Source of the DNA: Apodemus sylvaticus
Lineage: Eukaryota; Chordata; Mammalia; Rodentia; Muridae
Reading direction: 5' to 3'
Assembly: GCF_947179515.1 (NCBI RefSeq)
Contig: NC_067485.1
Location: forward strand, 3,114,154-3,178,153
Length of the DNA stretch: 64,000 nt
The notes under the pieces were generated by a model, which was not told where the DNA came from, ran no database searches, and was given only the letters and a program-made list of their open reading frames with translations. Each line of letters starts with the position of its first letter. The stretch's first letter is position 1. The translations under genes were made by a program, and so were the position numbers. This document shows, in pieces, positions 21,388-33,232 of this stretch.

Positions 21388-24300
21388 ATGATTCGTGCTG
21401 TCTTCCTGGTTATCCTGTGCTTAGGAACGGCCTCATCATCACCAGCACCTGATCCTGTTTTGGATGCTGAATGGCAGAAGTGGAAAATAAAATATGAAAA
21501 AACATACAGTCTGGTTGGTAATTTTGCAATTGTCCAGAGGGAACCCAGAGAGCTTGTTGATAGAATATGAGCATAACAGAGTCCATAGAAACTGCCTTTT
21601 CCTGAAGAATTATATAAATCCAGGTGAGCATAGGGTGGTCAGATCTCTGTTCTTAGATATGTGGCAAATGGTTTGCTTTAGCGTATTGAGATCTCTCTCT
21701 CTGGTTTGTCTTCACCCATTGCAGCAAGTACTTGGCCAGGTTCTGCAGTGATTAAAAACAAGCCATCCATTATTTTCATTTCCAGGAGGAAGAAGAGCAG
21801 AAGAGAGTAGTATGGGAAGAAAATATGAAGAAGATCAAACTGCATAATGGGGAGAATGGCCTGGGGAAGCATGGTTTCACCATGGAAATGAATGCCTTTG
21901 GTGACATGGTAACTGTGACATATGCAGCATCACAATGTGTTTTTATCTTCAATTCATTGGTGTCTTTTGTTTTTCAGTGATGTATGTATTTTTTTCCTTA
22001 AAGACAGGTGAAGAATTCAAGAAAATGATGATTGAAATCCCAATCCCAACTGTCAAGAAAGGAAAAAGTGTCCAGAAACGTCTGTCTGCTAGCTTGCCCA
22101 AATTTATAAACTGGAAAAAGAGAGGTTATGTTACCCCTGTGCGGAGACAGGTATTACTATGTCACTTGCCCATCTTCCTCATTCACTGAGGAAATTGGGA
22201 AGGGGCATGTCTGTGTGGAATAAGTGAGTTCATTTTTATGAAGTTTTTATTCTTCTTGTGCTTTTTAAAAAAGGCATAACAATCATCTCAACCCACCATT
22301 CCCTCAGTATTGCATCTCCACATAGTGTCTCCCATCATGTCATTAGACTTCATATCATCTTTCATTACAATTTATAACCTTCCCATGTGTGCATGTATGT
22401 TGATGAGCACTATTTGTCCTGAGCAAACCACCAGCAATCAAGTTTCCCAAAAGACTAACCTTCTTTCAATAGGCCTTTATCAAATGCTAGTGCTTAATTT
22501 TCTGACATAGTATTCAGCTTTCTGATTTGGAGTTGCTATGTGTGTGAGTTATTGTCTCTTGTTCTCTGCTTAGGGCAGTTGTAACTCTTGTTGGGCTATT
22601 TCTGTGACTGGTGCCATAGAAGGACAGATGTTCCGGAAAACAGGCCAACTGATCCCTCTGAGTGAACAGAACCTAGTGGACTGCTCTAGACCTCAAGGCA
22701 ACAGGGGGTGTTATTTAGGCAATACATACCTTGCATTGCAGTATGTAAAGGAAAATGGAGGTCTAGAGTCTGACGCAACCTATCCATATGAAGAAAAGGT
22801 ACGTGGATTTTTTTATGCTATTGTCATATCAGGGTTGTTTTTGCAGTACTGTTTTTTCAGTTTTGCCTATTGGTTTGGTTTCTATTTAGTTGATGCTACT
22901 TCTACAAACACTGAGAACATGTAAAACCTTCATATGAAATATACATACCTTCACTATGGAAATCTCTTATTGACAGTGAGATCGAAATGGGTGTTACTGT
23001 TAACATGAATTTCAGTTCCTAATCCCTCAGTAATATTTTATTTCCTGGCATAATTTATAAAAGCACAGATGTGGGGAGACTCTACTGCAAAGACAAGAGT
23101 GTGGTACTGTCTCTTGCTCCACAGGGCCCAGAGAGAAGTAATCTGTTAATGTAACTCTTTATATTTTCAAGGAAGGATTATGCAGGTACAATCCAGAAAA
23201 TTCTACTGCTAGTATCAGAGGCATTGAGTTTGTCCCAAAGAATGAGGATGCCCTTATGAATGCTGTGGCAACTGTAGGGCCCATTTCTGTTGCAGTCGAT
23301 GCAAGGCATGAATCTTTCCTGTTCTATAAAAGAGGTAAGAATGTGGCCTTTTAGATATTACTTGAAAAAAATCTGTGGTGTTCCATGGCATTTCTGTTCA
23401 ACATTCCATGTGGGTTTGCATATTTTACAGCTATCCATTCAATAATCTTGTGCATCACTTGTACTTGATATGACCTCCCACTAGCATGTGAGCAATGCAT
23501 AGTCCATAAAATTTACTGTTTAGCTTAATTTGCCACCTTTTCCTATGACTCTAAGTCCATAGTCTTAGTGAAAAGGAATTTCTAGAATAACTTAATGAGA
23601 GTTTTGAATTAAGGAACTTACGGTCTGGGGTGCCTGCTTGCAAAGGAGTTCTCTCAGTAAAAACACAAAATGTGAATGAATCATCTTCTATGCATGTTGG
23701 TGATCACATGGATTTCTCTGGATTCCAGTGAGAACTTATATCATGATTCCGGTCAGTGTCCCATCCTATGGTTACTTGGGTTTCCGTCACTTCAGTGAAA
23801 TCAGAAAACAGCTCAATTATTGTTGGTGATCACTGTCCTTATCAGGTTCCTGGGCCTTTCACTGCTTTATGAATTTTATATTTCAGGTATATATCACGAA
23901 CCAAACTGCAGTAGCTCTGTTGTCACACATGCTATGTTACTGGTTGGCTATGGCTTTTTAGGAATTGAATCAGATGGCAGGAAGTACTGGCTGGTCAAGA
24001 ACAGGTATAAACTGCCAAAATTATTTATATTTGGATTTGGAAGGAGATATTTTCCAGTTTTAGTGACAGTTTCCAGAAGTCCTAGAAAATAGTGTTCCAC
24101 TGAAGTTAAACAAAAACGTTGTCTTTTACTTTATTTTCTCTTATGTATGTGAATGGTGTGTGTGCATATTGCCCTATGTGACTGTGTGCTTATGTGTATG
24201 TGTGTGAATATCTGTGTGTACACACATGTTTATGGACACTTGTCTGTGTGCTTGCTTATATACAGACCATAAATTCACATGGGTTTTCTTCTTCACTTGT

Positions 24301-25143
24301 CCTCCACTTATCAGTAAAGGTAGAGAATCCTGCTGATCCTAGAGTTCATTCTCTGGGTTAGTGTGTCCACCCTGTGAATCCCAATTATGTCCTGCCTATT
24401 GGAATTCAAACTTGGTATTACAGTTACCTGGCATTTAAGTTTTATTATTTTTATTTATATATAAGCTTGTATGATTAAATGCTTTATGTTAGCAAATGTC
24501 TCTTGAAACCTAAAATATAGTATCACATTACCTGAAACTCCAGGAAGAGGGGTGTGTGTTCTGAATGACACTGTTGTTGGGTGGGAACCCTTGACCTCAT
24601 TTTCTCACTGAGCCATCTTCAGCTCCTCTCCCCTCATCTTGGCTTTCAATTAGATCCTGAATTTGAATGTCAATCTTTTATTTTGCATGTCAGGACATGA
24701 CCCTCTTTTGTATCTTGACAGCTGGATGAACCAATTCCTACTACCAGGTCACAATGTTAATCTGCTGGTTTCTTTAGGTGCTAATATCATGCTTGTGACA
24801 TTGATTTTCTACAATATAACACAATCATTTCTGAACCACCAATGAGAGGAGATTTGTCATATCATTTCCTTGCTGAAATTTTCTTATTCATGTTTGAGAA
24901 AATTCTTGGTTCCAAGAAGTTCACCCTCTGCTTTTTCTTGTGCTTTCTATTACATTGTCTTCTGGCTCAATGCTCAAAGAAGGAGTTTATAATAATTCAA
25001 TGTGGTGTAATTTTCAGTAAATGGAAAATATGATTTCTTTCAGCATGGGTATACAATGGGGCAATAGAGGCTATATGAAGCTTGCCAAAGACCAGGGAAA
25101 CCACTGTGGAATTGCTACATATGCACTTTACCCCAGAGTGTGA
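21388..25143 (+). CDS. Cathepsin L-like cysteine protease, placental cathepsin family (seven coding exons)
   Basis: Papain-family endopeptidase, normally secreted or lysosomal and made as a preproenzyme. Coding exons: 21388-21513, 21786-21908, 22004-22150, 22574-22798, 23172-23334, 23887-24004, 25044-25143. Lengths 126, 123, 147, 225, 163, 118 and 100 bp sum to 334 codons with stop, giving 333 residues with no internal stop. Residues 1-17 form a signal peptide. The propeptide has an ERFNIN-type helix (E-x3-R-x2-V-W-x2-N-x3-I-x3-N, about 45-63), and the mature chain starts near Leu114. Gln132, catalytic Cys138 (CNSCW), His276 (VTHAM) and Asn300 (KNS) are present. NST at 217-219 is a glycosylation sequon. 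Oddities: Met302 stands where papain enzymes have Trp, and intron 2 begins GTTGGT. All introns are GT-AG. It most resembles rodent placental cathepsins, perhaps cathepsin R, but I cannot settle the paralog, so no symbol is given. Confidence 0.9.
21514..21785 (+). other. Cathepsin intron 2 with weak donor
   Basis: The donor is CTG|GTTGGT, which keeps the GT but lacks the usual A or G at +3 and purine-rich context. The acceptor TTTCCAG at 21,779-21,785 is good. A competing GTAATT donor starts 4 bases downstream at 21,518. Confidence 0.8.
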
Positions 25144-25255
25144 ACTGCCTGGTGGTGACAAGGAAGGAATGGACAGAAGACAACATGAAGGGAAGAAGCA
25201 CTTTCATTTCAAAATAACTGGCTACTGTTGTGAATAAAAGAGTGCAGTCTTTGAA
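25144..25255 (+). other. 3' UTR of the cathepsin gene with poly(A) signal
   Basis: AATAAA at 25,233-25,238 lies ~90 bp after the stop codon, so cleavage is expected near 25,250-25,255. The short 3' UTR is usual for this gene group. Confidence 0.75.
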
Positions 25256-25883
25256 AATCCAGTTGTGATGTCAATTTTGTGACATAGTCTTGTAACATAT
25301 GACAATTACTCTAACTGATGGCATACACTGGTTTTTATTTGTTTTATATAACATTGTTATTTTTATTTTTCAAGTAACATATTAAGGCTTTAAAAATAAA
25401 TGTTTCTTTAAATGCTGCTCAGCCAATTGGAATTCTTCTATTGAGAGTTCCCTGTTTAGATCTATACACCATTTTTAACTTGGATGATTTTTGGTATTTA
25501 ATTTCTTGAGTTCTTTATGTATTTTGGATATTAGTCCTCTATCAGTTATGGAGTTAGTAAAATTCTTTTTCTGTTCTGGTGGGATCCAGCCTGGCATCCA
25601 GTTTGGGTATCAGGGGAAGGCAGTGAAGGGTGGCATTGGTGAACAGGGACAAAGTTGATGACTTTTGGTGATTAACTCTATTTAACTCTTTAATATTCTG
25701 TGGCCAAATGCTGAGGCTCCTGGAAATTAGATCCTTCTTATAGCAGTAAGGGATTAAGAAGGGCAATTTAGTTGCTAGGACAGTTTTCTCTTTGACTCCT
25801 GGGTCCATCACTAATCAGGCAAGTGGCTCAGAGTTTGTTAACTCTTTGTGAACTAGAGAGAAAATAAAAGAAAGAAAGTAAGT

Positions 25884-26082
25884 GGGCGGTGGTGACACAC
25901 GCCTTTCGCCCCAGCACTTGGGAGGCAGAGGCAGGCAGATTTCTGAGTTCGAGGTAGCCAGTTCTACAGAGTGAGTTCCAGGGCAGCCAGGTCTACACAG
26001 AGAAACCCTGCATCAAAACAACAGCAACAGCAACAACAGAACAAAAAATCAAAAAAAAAAAAAAGAAAAGAAAGAAAGAAAG
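25884..26082 (+). mobile_element. B1 SINE with target-site duplication
   Basis: A B1 body starting GGGCGGTGGTGACACACGCC and ending in an A-rich tail of CAACAG and GAAA units. A direct repeat AAAGAAAGTAAG is found at 25,871-25,882 and again at 26,083-26,094, which fits a target-site duplication, although the low-complexity sequence leaves its exact length open. Confidence 0.9.
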
Positions 26083-26429
26083 AAAGAAAGTAAGCCAAAC
26101 AGAAAAAACAAGCACTCTGTATGAAGTTGGAGGAAGAAAAGCTACAATTGTCCTGTATTGCTGTTTTCACTTTTATACTTTCTCTAAAGATTACTCCCTA
26201 TAACTATCAGGTAGAACTGATACAGCAGGACAATTGTTTACATGATTTTCTAAACACTTTATCATTTCATAAGTTCACAGTAAGTTTAAGGTAATAGCTC
26301 ATGTCATAGATTGATAAGTTGTTACAGCAGAATTGTTGACATTTCTTCATTAAACTATTATCTGACTAAACATTATCTGTTTTCTAGATCCATCAGTTCA
26401 TCATGAGTTAGTTTATGTATCTATGTATG

Positions 26430-26463
26430 TGTGTACATACATAAGTAATTATGTGTGTGTATG

Positions 26464-26497
<34 letters not shown>

Positions 26498-26665
26498 TGT
26501 ATGTATGTATATGAGTACACAGTATCTGTCTTCAGACACACCAGAAGAGGGCATCAGATACTGTTACATATTTTTCTTAGCCTCCATGTGGTTGCTGGGA
26601 TTTGAAAACAAGACCTCTGGAAAAGCAGTCAGTGCTATTAACTGCTGAGCCATCTCTCCTGCCCC
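26430..26665 (-). mobile_element. B2-family SINE with (TATG)n-associated tail
   Basis: The minus strand starts GGGGCAGGAGAGATGGCTCA at 26,665 and follows the tRNA-derived B2 body to about 26,516. A (TATG)n microsatellite at 26,430-26,515 continues from its 3' end. Confidence 0.88.
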
Positions 26666-27425
26666 TCACTAGAACTTTAAAGAAATAATTTTTACATCAC
26701 AAGGTAGCACTGCTTTGTCCTGAGACAAGTCATCTACCTTGTCTTATTATTTTGAATTCATGTATAGATAAACTAGTCAATATTTATTTTCAGTCCTTAT
26801 ACTGCTATGAATTGTCGATTTCCAGTATATGACCTTCAGTTACCAGATCACAGTCTCATATCTAACCTAGGAGCAACGTTTTACTTGATTGTGAATTTGT
26901 TCCAAGTCTTTTCCTAGTGCGATTAGCCTGTGACAGTGAAGGCTTACAGAGCTCTATTTGTAGCTTTCATTCTATAGAGGGCTTGAAATTTCCTATATCA
27001 GTTTAAGAGTCCTGAAAAATTATTATCAGAATTTATGAAATCATCAATTCACCTATACAGCATTGCTACAAGAGAGTACATCTTCATGTTGATCTGCAAG
27101 GAATTTGCCCAATAGTGTGTGCAGATACCCAGGAATCATTAAACTATGTAATAGTCATAAGAACAACATATTAATAGCAAGACACAATCTTGGGATGAAA
27201 TCTCTGAGGTACCCTGGATATCAGAGCTCACTCATTGCTGCCATGCAAAATGGTGGGCCATCTTCAGAAAATTCACTTGTTTTCCTAGCCTTTCCAAGAT
27301 GGCTCTGTCACCATATTGTAGGTTGCTGCCTTGTCTGAATGGTAGTATCTTTTGCCTTACAGAATATTTTCAGTTTAATGAGGTCCCATTTATTTATCAT
27401 TAATCTAAATGCCTGTTGTATTGGT

Positions 27426-27439
27426 AGAAAGCCTTTTTC
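27426..27439. repeat. Target-site duplication, left copy, of the full-length L1
   Basis: AGAAAGCCTTTTTC, identical to 34,264-34,277. Confidence 0.95.
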
Positions 27440-27710
27440 ATTTTCTTTTTTTTTTTGTCTTTTTTTTTATTCGATATATTTTTTATTTACATTTCAAATG
27501 ATTTCCCCTTTTCTAGCCCCCCCACTCCCCGAAAGTCCCATAAGCCCCCTTTTCTCCCCCTGTCCTCCCACCCACCCCTTCCCACTTCCCCGTTCTGGTT
27601 TTGCCCTATACTTCTTCACTGCGTTTTTCTAGAACAAGGTGCCACTCCTCCTTTCTTCTTGTACCTCATTTGATGTGTGGATTATGTTTGGGGTATTCCA
27701 GTTTTCTAGG

Positions 27711-30700
27711 TTAATATCCACTTATTAGTGAGTGCATACCATGATTCACCTTTTGAGTCTGGGTTACCTCACTTAGTATGATGTTTTCTAGCTCCATCCA
27801 TTTGCCTAAGAATTTCATGAATTCATTGTTTCTAATGGCTGAATAGTACTCCATTGTGTAGATATACCACATTTTTTTGCATCCACTCTTCTGTTGAGGG
27901 ATACCTGGGTTCTTTCCAGCATCTGGCAATTATAAATAGGGCTGCTATGAACATAGTAGAGCATGTATCCTTATTACATGGTGGGGAATCCTCTGGGTAT
28001 ATGCCCAGGAGTGGTATAGCAGTATCTTCTGGAAGCGAGGTGCCCAGTTTTCGGAGGAACCGCCAGACTGATTTCCAGAGTGGTTGTACCAATTTGCAAC
28101 CCCACCAGCAGTGGAGGAGTGTTCCTCTTTCTCCACACCCTCTCCAACACCTGCTGTCTCCTGAATTTTTAATCTTAGCCATTCTGACTGGTGTAAGGTG
28201 AAATCTCAGGGTTGTTTTGATTTGCATTTCCCTAATGACTAATAAAGTTGAGCATTTTTAAGATGCTTCTCTGCCATCCGAAGTTCTTCAGGTGAGAATT
28301 CCCTGTTTAACTCTGTACCCCATTTTTTAATAGGGTTGTTTGGTTTTCTGGAGTCTAACTTCTTAAGTTCTTTATATATATTGGATATTAGCCCTCTATC
28401 TGATGTAGGATTGGTGAAGATCTTTTCCCAATTTGTTGGTTGCCGATTTGTCCTTTTGATGGTGTCCTTTGCCGTACAGAAACTTTGTAATTTTATGAGG
28501 TCCCATTTGTCAATTCTTGATCTTAGAGCATACGCTATTGGTGTTCTGTTCAGAAATTTTCTCCCTGTACCAATGTCCTCAAGGGTCTTCCCCAGTTTCT
28601 TTTCTATTAGCTTCAGAGTGTCTGGCTTCATGTGGAGGTCCTTGATCCATTTGGATTTGAGCTTAGTACAAGGCGATAAAGATGGATCAATTCGCATTCT
28701 TCTGCATGCTGACCTCCAGTTGAACCTGCACCATTTGTTGAAAAGGCTATCTTTTTTCCATTGAATGTTTTCAGCCCCTTTGTCGAGGATCAAGTGGCCA
28801 TAGGTGTGTGGGTTCATTTCTGGATCTTCAATCCTGTTCCATTGATCTGCCTGCCTGTCACTGTACCAATACCATGCAGTTTTTAACACTATTGCTCTGT
28901 AGTATTGCTTGAGGTCAGGGATACTGATTCCCCCAGAATTTCTTTTGTTGCTGAGAATAGTTTTAGCTATCCTGGGTTTTTTGTTATTCCAGATGAATTT
29001 GTTAATTGCTTTTTCTAACTCTGTGAAGAATTGAGTTGGGATTTTGATGGGTATTGCATTGAATCTGTATATTGCTTTTGGCAAAATGGCCATTTTAACT
29101 ATATTGATTCTGGCGATCCAGAACCAGAGCATGGGAGGTTTTCCCATTTTTTGAGGTCTTCTTCCATTTCCTTCTTCAGAGTCTTGAAGTTCTCGTTGTA
29201 AAGATCTTTCACATGTTTGGTAAGAGTCACCCCAAGATACTTTATACTGTTTGTGGCTATTGTAAAGGGGGTCATTTCCCTAATTTCTTTCTCAGCCTGC
29301 TTATCCTTTGAGAATAGGAAGGCCACTGATTTGCTTGAGTTGATTTTATAACCTGCCATTTGCTGAAGTTGTTTATCAGCTGTAGGAGTTCTCTAGTGGA
29401 GTTTATTGGGTCACTTAGGTAGACTATCATGTCATCTGCAAATAATGATAGTTTGACTTCTTCCTTTCCAATTTGTATCCCTTTGACCTCCTTATGTTGT
29501 CGAATTGCCCGAGCTAGTACCTCAAGTACAATATTGAAAAGATAAGGAGAGAGGGGGCAGCCCTGTCTAGTCCCTGATTTTAGTGGGATTGTTTCAAGTT
29601 TCTCTCCATTTAGTTTGATGCTGGCTACCGGTTTGCTGTATATTGCTTTTACTATGTTTAGGTATGGGCCTTGAATTCCCGTTCTTTCCAAGACTTTAAG
29701 CATGAAAGGATGCTGAATTTTGTCGAATGCTTTTTCAGCATCCAATGAAATGACCATGTGGTGTTTTTCTTTGAGTTTGTTTATGTAGTGGATTGCACTG
29801 ATGGATTTCCGTATATTAAATCAACCCTGCATTCCCGGGATAAAGCCTACTTGATCATGGTGGATTATCGTTTTGATGTGTTCTTGGATTCGGTTGGCAA
29901 GAATTTTATTGAGTATTTTTGCATCGATGTTCATAAGGGAAATTGGTCTGAAGTTCTCTTTCTTTGTTGGATCTTTTTGTGGCTTTGGTATCAGCGTAAT
30001 TGTGGCTTCATAGAAGGAATTGGGTAGTGTTCCTTCTGTTTCTATTTTGTGGAATAGTTTGAAGAGTATTGGTGTTAACTCTTCTTTGAAGGTCTGATAG
30101 AATTCTGCATTGAAACCATCTGGTCCTGTGCTTTTTTTGGTTGGAAGACTTTCTATGACTCCTTCTATTTCTTTAGGCATTATGGGACTGTTTAGATGAT
30201 CTGTTTGGTCCTGATTAAATTTTGGTATTTGGTATCTGTCAAGGAAATTGTCCATTTCCTCTAGATTCTCCAGTTGTGTTGAGTACAGGCTCTTGTAGTA
30301 GGATCTGATGATTTTTTGGATTTCCTCAGTTTCTGTTGTTATATCTCCCTTTTCATTTCTAAGTTTGTTAATTTGGATACTTTCTCTGTGCCCTTTGGTC
30401 AGTCTGGCTAAGGGTTTATCTATCTTGTTGATTTTCTCAAAGAACCAGCTCCTGGATTCGTTAATTCTTTGTATGGTTCGCTTTGTTTCCAATTGATTGA
30501 TTTCAGCCCTGAGTTTGATGATTTCCTGCCTTCTACTCCTCCTGGGTGAATTGGCTTCTTTTTGTTCCAGGACTTTCAGGTGTGTCATTAAGCTGCTAGT
30601 GTATGCTCTCTCCATTTTCTTTTTGTAGGCCCTCACGGCTATGAGTTTACCTCTTAACACTGCTTTCATTGTGTCCCAAAGATTTGGGTATGTTGTGCCT

Positions 30701-31539
30701 TCATTTTCATTAAATTCTAAAAAGTCTCTGATTTCTTTCTTTATTTCTTCTTTGGTCAAGGTGTCATTGAGTAGAGTATTATTCAGCCTCCATGTGTATG
30801 TTGGCTTTCTGTTGTTTTTGTTGCTATTGAAAATCACTCTTACACCATAGTGATCTGATAAGAGGCATGGGATTAGTTCGGTCATCTTATATTTGTTGAG
30901 GTCTGCCTTGTGTCCAATTATATGGTCGATTTTGGAGAAGGTACCATGAGGTGCTGAGAAAAAGGTATATTCTTTTGCTTTAGGGTGAAATGTTCTATAA
31001 ATATCAGTCAAATCCAATTGGTCCAAAGCTTCAATTAGTTTTACTGTGTCTCTGTTTAGTTTCTGTTTTCCCGATCGGTCCATTGAGGAAAGTGGAGTGT
31101 TGAAGTCCCCCACAATTATTGTGTTAGGTGCAATGTGTGCTTTGAGCTTTAGTAAAGTTTCTTTTACGAATGAGGGTGCCTTTGCATTTGGCGCATAGAT
31201 GATCAGAATTGAAAGTTCTTCTTGGTGGATTTTTCCTTTGATCAGCAAGAAGTGTCCTTCTGTGTCTCTTTTGATGACTTTAGGTTGAAAGTCAATTTTA
31301 TCTGATATTAGAATGGCTACTCCTGCTCGTTTCCTGTGACCATTGGCTTGTAAGATTGTCTTCCAGCCTTTTACTCTAAGGTAGCTTTTATCTTTGACAC
31401 TGAGGTGTGTCTCCTGTATACAGCAAATTGTAGGATCCTGTTTCCTTATCCAGTCTGTTAGTCTATGTCTTTTTATTGGGGAATTGAGACCATTGATGTT
31501 AAGAGATATTAGGGAATAGTGATTATTCCTTCCTGTCAT
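27711..31539 (-). pseudogene. L1 ORF2 of the full-length element, inactivated
   Basis: Endonuclease-reverse transcriptase. The first 572 codons (31,539-29,824) are open and include the endonuclease and the start of the RT domain, then a TGA replaces a Trp codon at 29,821-29,823. The RT core with FADDM (about 29,430-29,445) follows in the same frame. A one-base loss near 29,360, a small insertion near 29,125, a one-base loss in an A-run near 28,255 and a one-base gain in an A-run near 27,875 shift the frame. Comparison with 167-3988 makes each break clear. No functional ORF2 protein can be made from this copy. Confidence 0.96.
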
Positions 31540-31600
31540 TTTTGATGTTCTTTTTATATTTGAGTGGTTATCTTCTTTTGGGTTTGATGAAGGAAAGTAA

Positions 31601-32827
31601 CTATCTTGCTTTTTCCACGGTGTAGTTTCCCTCCTTGTATTGGAGTTTTCCTCCTATTATTCTTTGTAGAGCTGGGTTTGTGGAAAGATATTGTGTAAAT
31701 TTGGTTTTGTCATGGAATATCTTGGTTTCTCCATCTATGGTGAATGAGAGTTTTGCTGGGTATAGTAGTCTTGGCTGACATTTGTGTTCTCTTAGAGTCT
31801 GCATGAGATCTGCCCAGGATCTTCTAGCTTTCATGGTCTCTGGTGAGACGTCTGCTGTGATTCTGATAGGTCTTCCTTTATATGTTACTTAGCCTTTCTC
31901 TCTTACTGCCTTTAATATTCTTTCTTTGTTTAGTGCATTTGGGGTTTTGATTATTATGTGACGGGAGGTATTTCTGCTCAGGTCCAGTCTGTTTGGAGTT
32001 CTGTAGGCTTCTTGTATATTCATAGGCATCTCTCTCTTTAAATTAGGAAAGTTTTCTTCCATAATTTTGTTGAAGATATTTGCTGGCCCTTTCTGTTGTA
32101 AATCTTCACTCTCATCTATACCTATAATCCTTAGGTTTGGTCTTCTCATTGTATCCTGGATTTCCTGGATGTTCTGGGATACAAGCTTTTTGCATTTTGT
32201 ATTTTCTTTGACAGTTGAGTCAATGGTTTCTATGGTATCTTCGGCATCTGAGATTCTTTCTTCCATCTCTTGTATTCTGTTGTTTATATTTGCATCTATG
32301 GCCCCTGATTTCTTCTCAAGGTTTTCTATCTCCAAAGTTGTCTCCCTTTGTGATTTCTTAGTTGTTTCTACTTTTGTTTTTAGGTCCAGGATGGTTTCGC
32401 TCAGTTCCATCATTTTTTTGTCTGTGTTTTCCTGTAATTCTTTAAGAGATTTTTGTGTCTCCTCTTTCATGACTTCTGCCTGTTGACTCAAGTTCTCCTG
32501 CATTTCTTTAAGTTTTTTTTTTTACCTTTCTTCTTTATTGTCTTCTATCTCTTGGGCCTTATTCTCCTTCATTTCTCTAAGTGTTTTTTGTGTTTCCATT
32601 ATACGGGTTTCTAGCTTATTCATGTTCCTCTGCATTTCTTTAAGAGATTCATTCATGTCCTTTTTGTGTTCTTCTAGCAGCATCATGAACAGTGATTTTA
32701 AATCCAAATCTTGTTTCTCTGGTGTGCTGGCATAACCAGGACCTGCTGATGTTGGAGAGTTTGGTTCAAATGCTGCCATATTGCCTAGATTTCTGTTAGT
32801 AGCGTTCCTGCGTTTGTCCTTTGCCAT
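31601..32827 (-). pseudogene. L1 ORF1 of the full-length element, two in-frame stops
   Basis: ORF1 encodes the trimeric RNA-binding chaperone of L1: a short N-terminus, a long coiled coil (about 32,700-32,150), then an RRM-like and C-terminal domain. The frame from ATG 32,827 to the stop at 31,601 is kept over 409 codons, but TAA at 32,522-32,524 (next to an A-run in the coiled coil) and TAA at 31,889-31,891 (a Gln codon in related copies) interrupt it. There is no frameshift. The coiled coil contains repeated Lys-Glu-Met-Gln type heptads, a region known to vary in length among mouse L1 copies. Confidence 0.94.
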
Positions 32828-33232
32828 CTTGTTCTCTGGAGCTAATTGGTCTTGTCTCTGGCTGGTGTTTCAGCCCCCTGAGAGGCTCTAGGGCTATTTC
32901 TGCACCACTGGAGGGTAGGGTTTCCCCTGTTGCAGATTGCTAATGTGCTTTCCTCCTCTTGGGTGCCCTTGCAGCCCTAGTGTTCTTTGCCCCAGATTGT
33001 GTCTGTGAGCCAGAAGGTGCCCGTTTGTTCCTTCAGGGAGTGCTGAGGCTGTATCCTGTAGGGACCTTTTCTGCGTGCTGATCTCTCTGCTGGGCAGCAG
33101 AACTCCCAACCAGGTTGGTGCACACAAGGCTAGCCTAGCTGCTCAGGCCCTGAGTCTAGGCAAAAGCCTGGCAGGCCAATGTCTGAGCAAAGTTCCCCTC
33201 AGCTGTGAGTGTTAATTGGGTCTGTCAGGTGG

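Larger units (their letters stand above)
25575..27314. mobile_element. Insertion block in the ancient L1: LTR-like sequence with B1 and B2
   Basis: This block separates L1 text that is contiguous in other copies. Its left part (25,575-25,870, continuing 26,095-26,390) is non-L1, AT-rich and LTR-like, but I cannot name the family. A B1 sits inside it, and a microsatellite plus B2 follows. The remaining stretch, 26,666-27,314, is unassigned. The block may contain more than one insertion. Confidence 0.5.

Noticed and set aside
21494..21751. Alternative cathepsin reading frame continuing from exon 2 into intron 2
   Set aside because: It is not in the cathepsin frame, and the correct continuation is the exon at 21,786 reached by splicing.
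23820..24092. Unspliced 90-codon frame covering exon 7
   Set aside because: Contains the true exon (23,887-24,004) but also intron sequence on both sides; not a separate gene.
28336..28764. 142-codon + strand frame, and similar antisense frames at 2899-3366 and 30,308-30,496
   Set aside because: Exact antisense of conserved L1 ORF2. The same antisense frame appears in each L1 copy.
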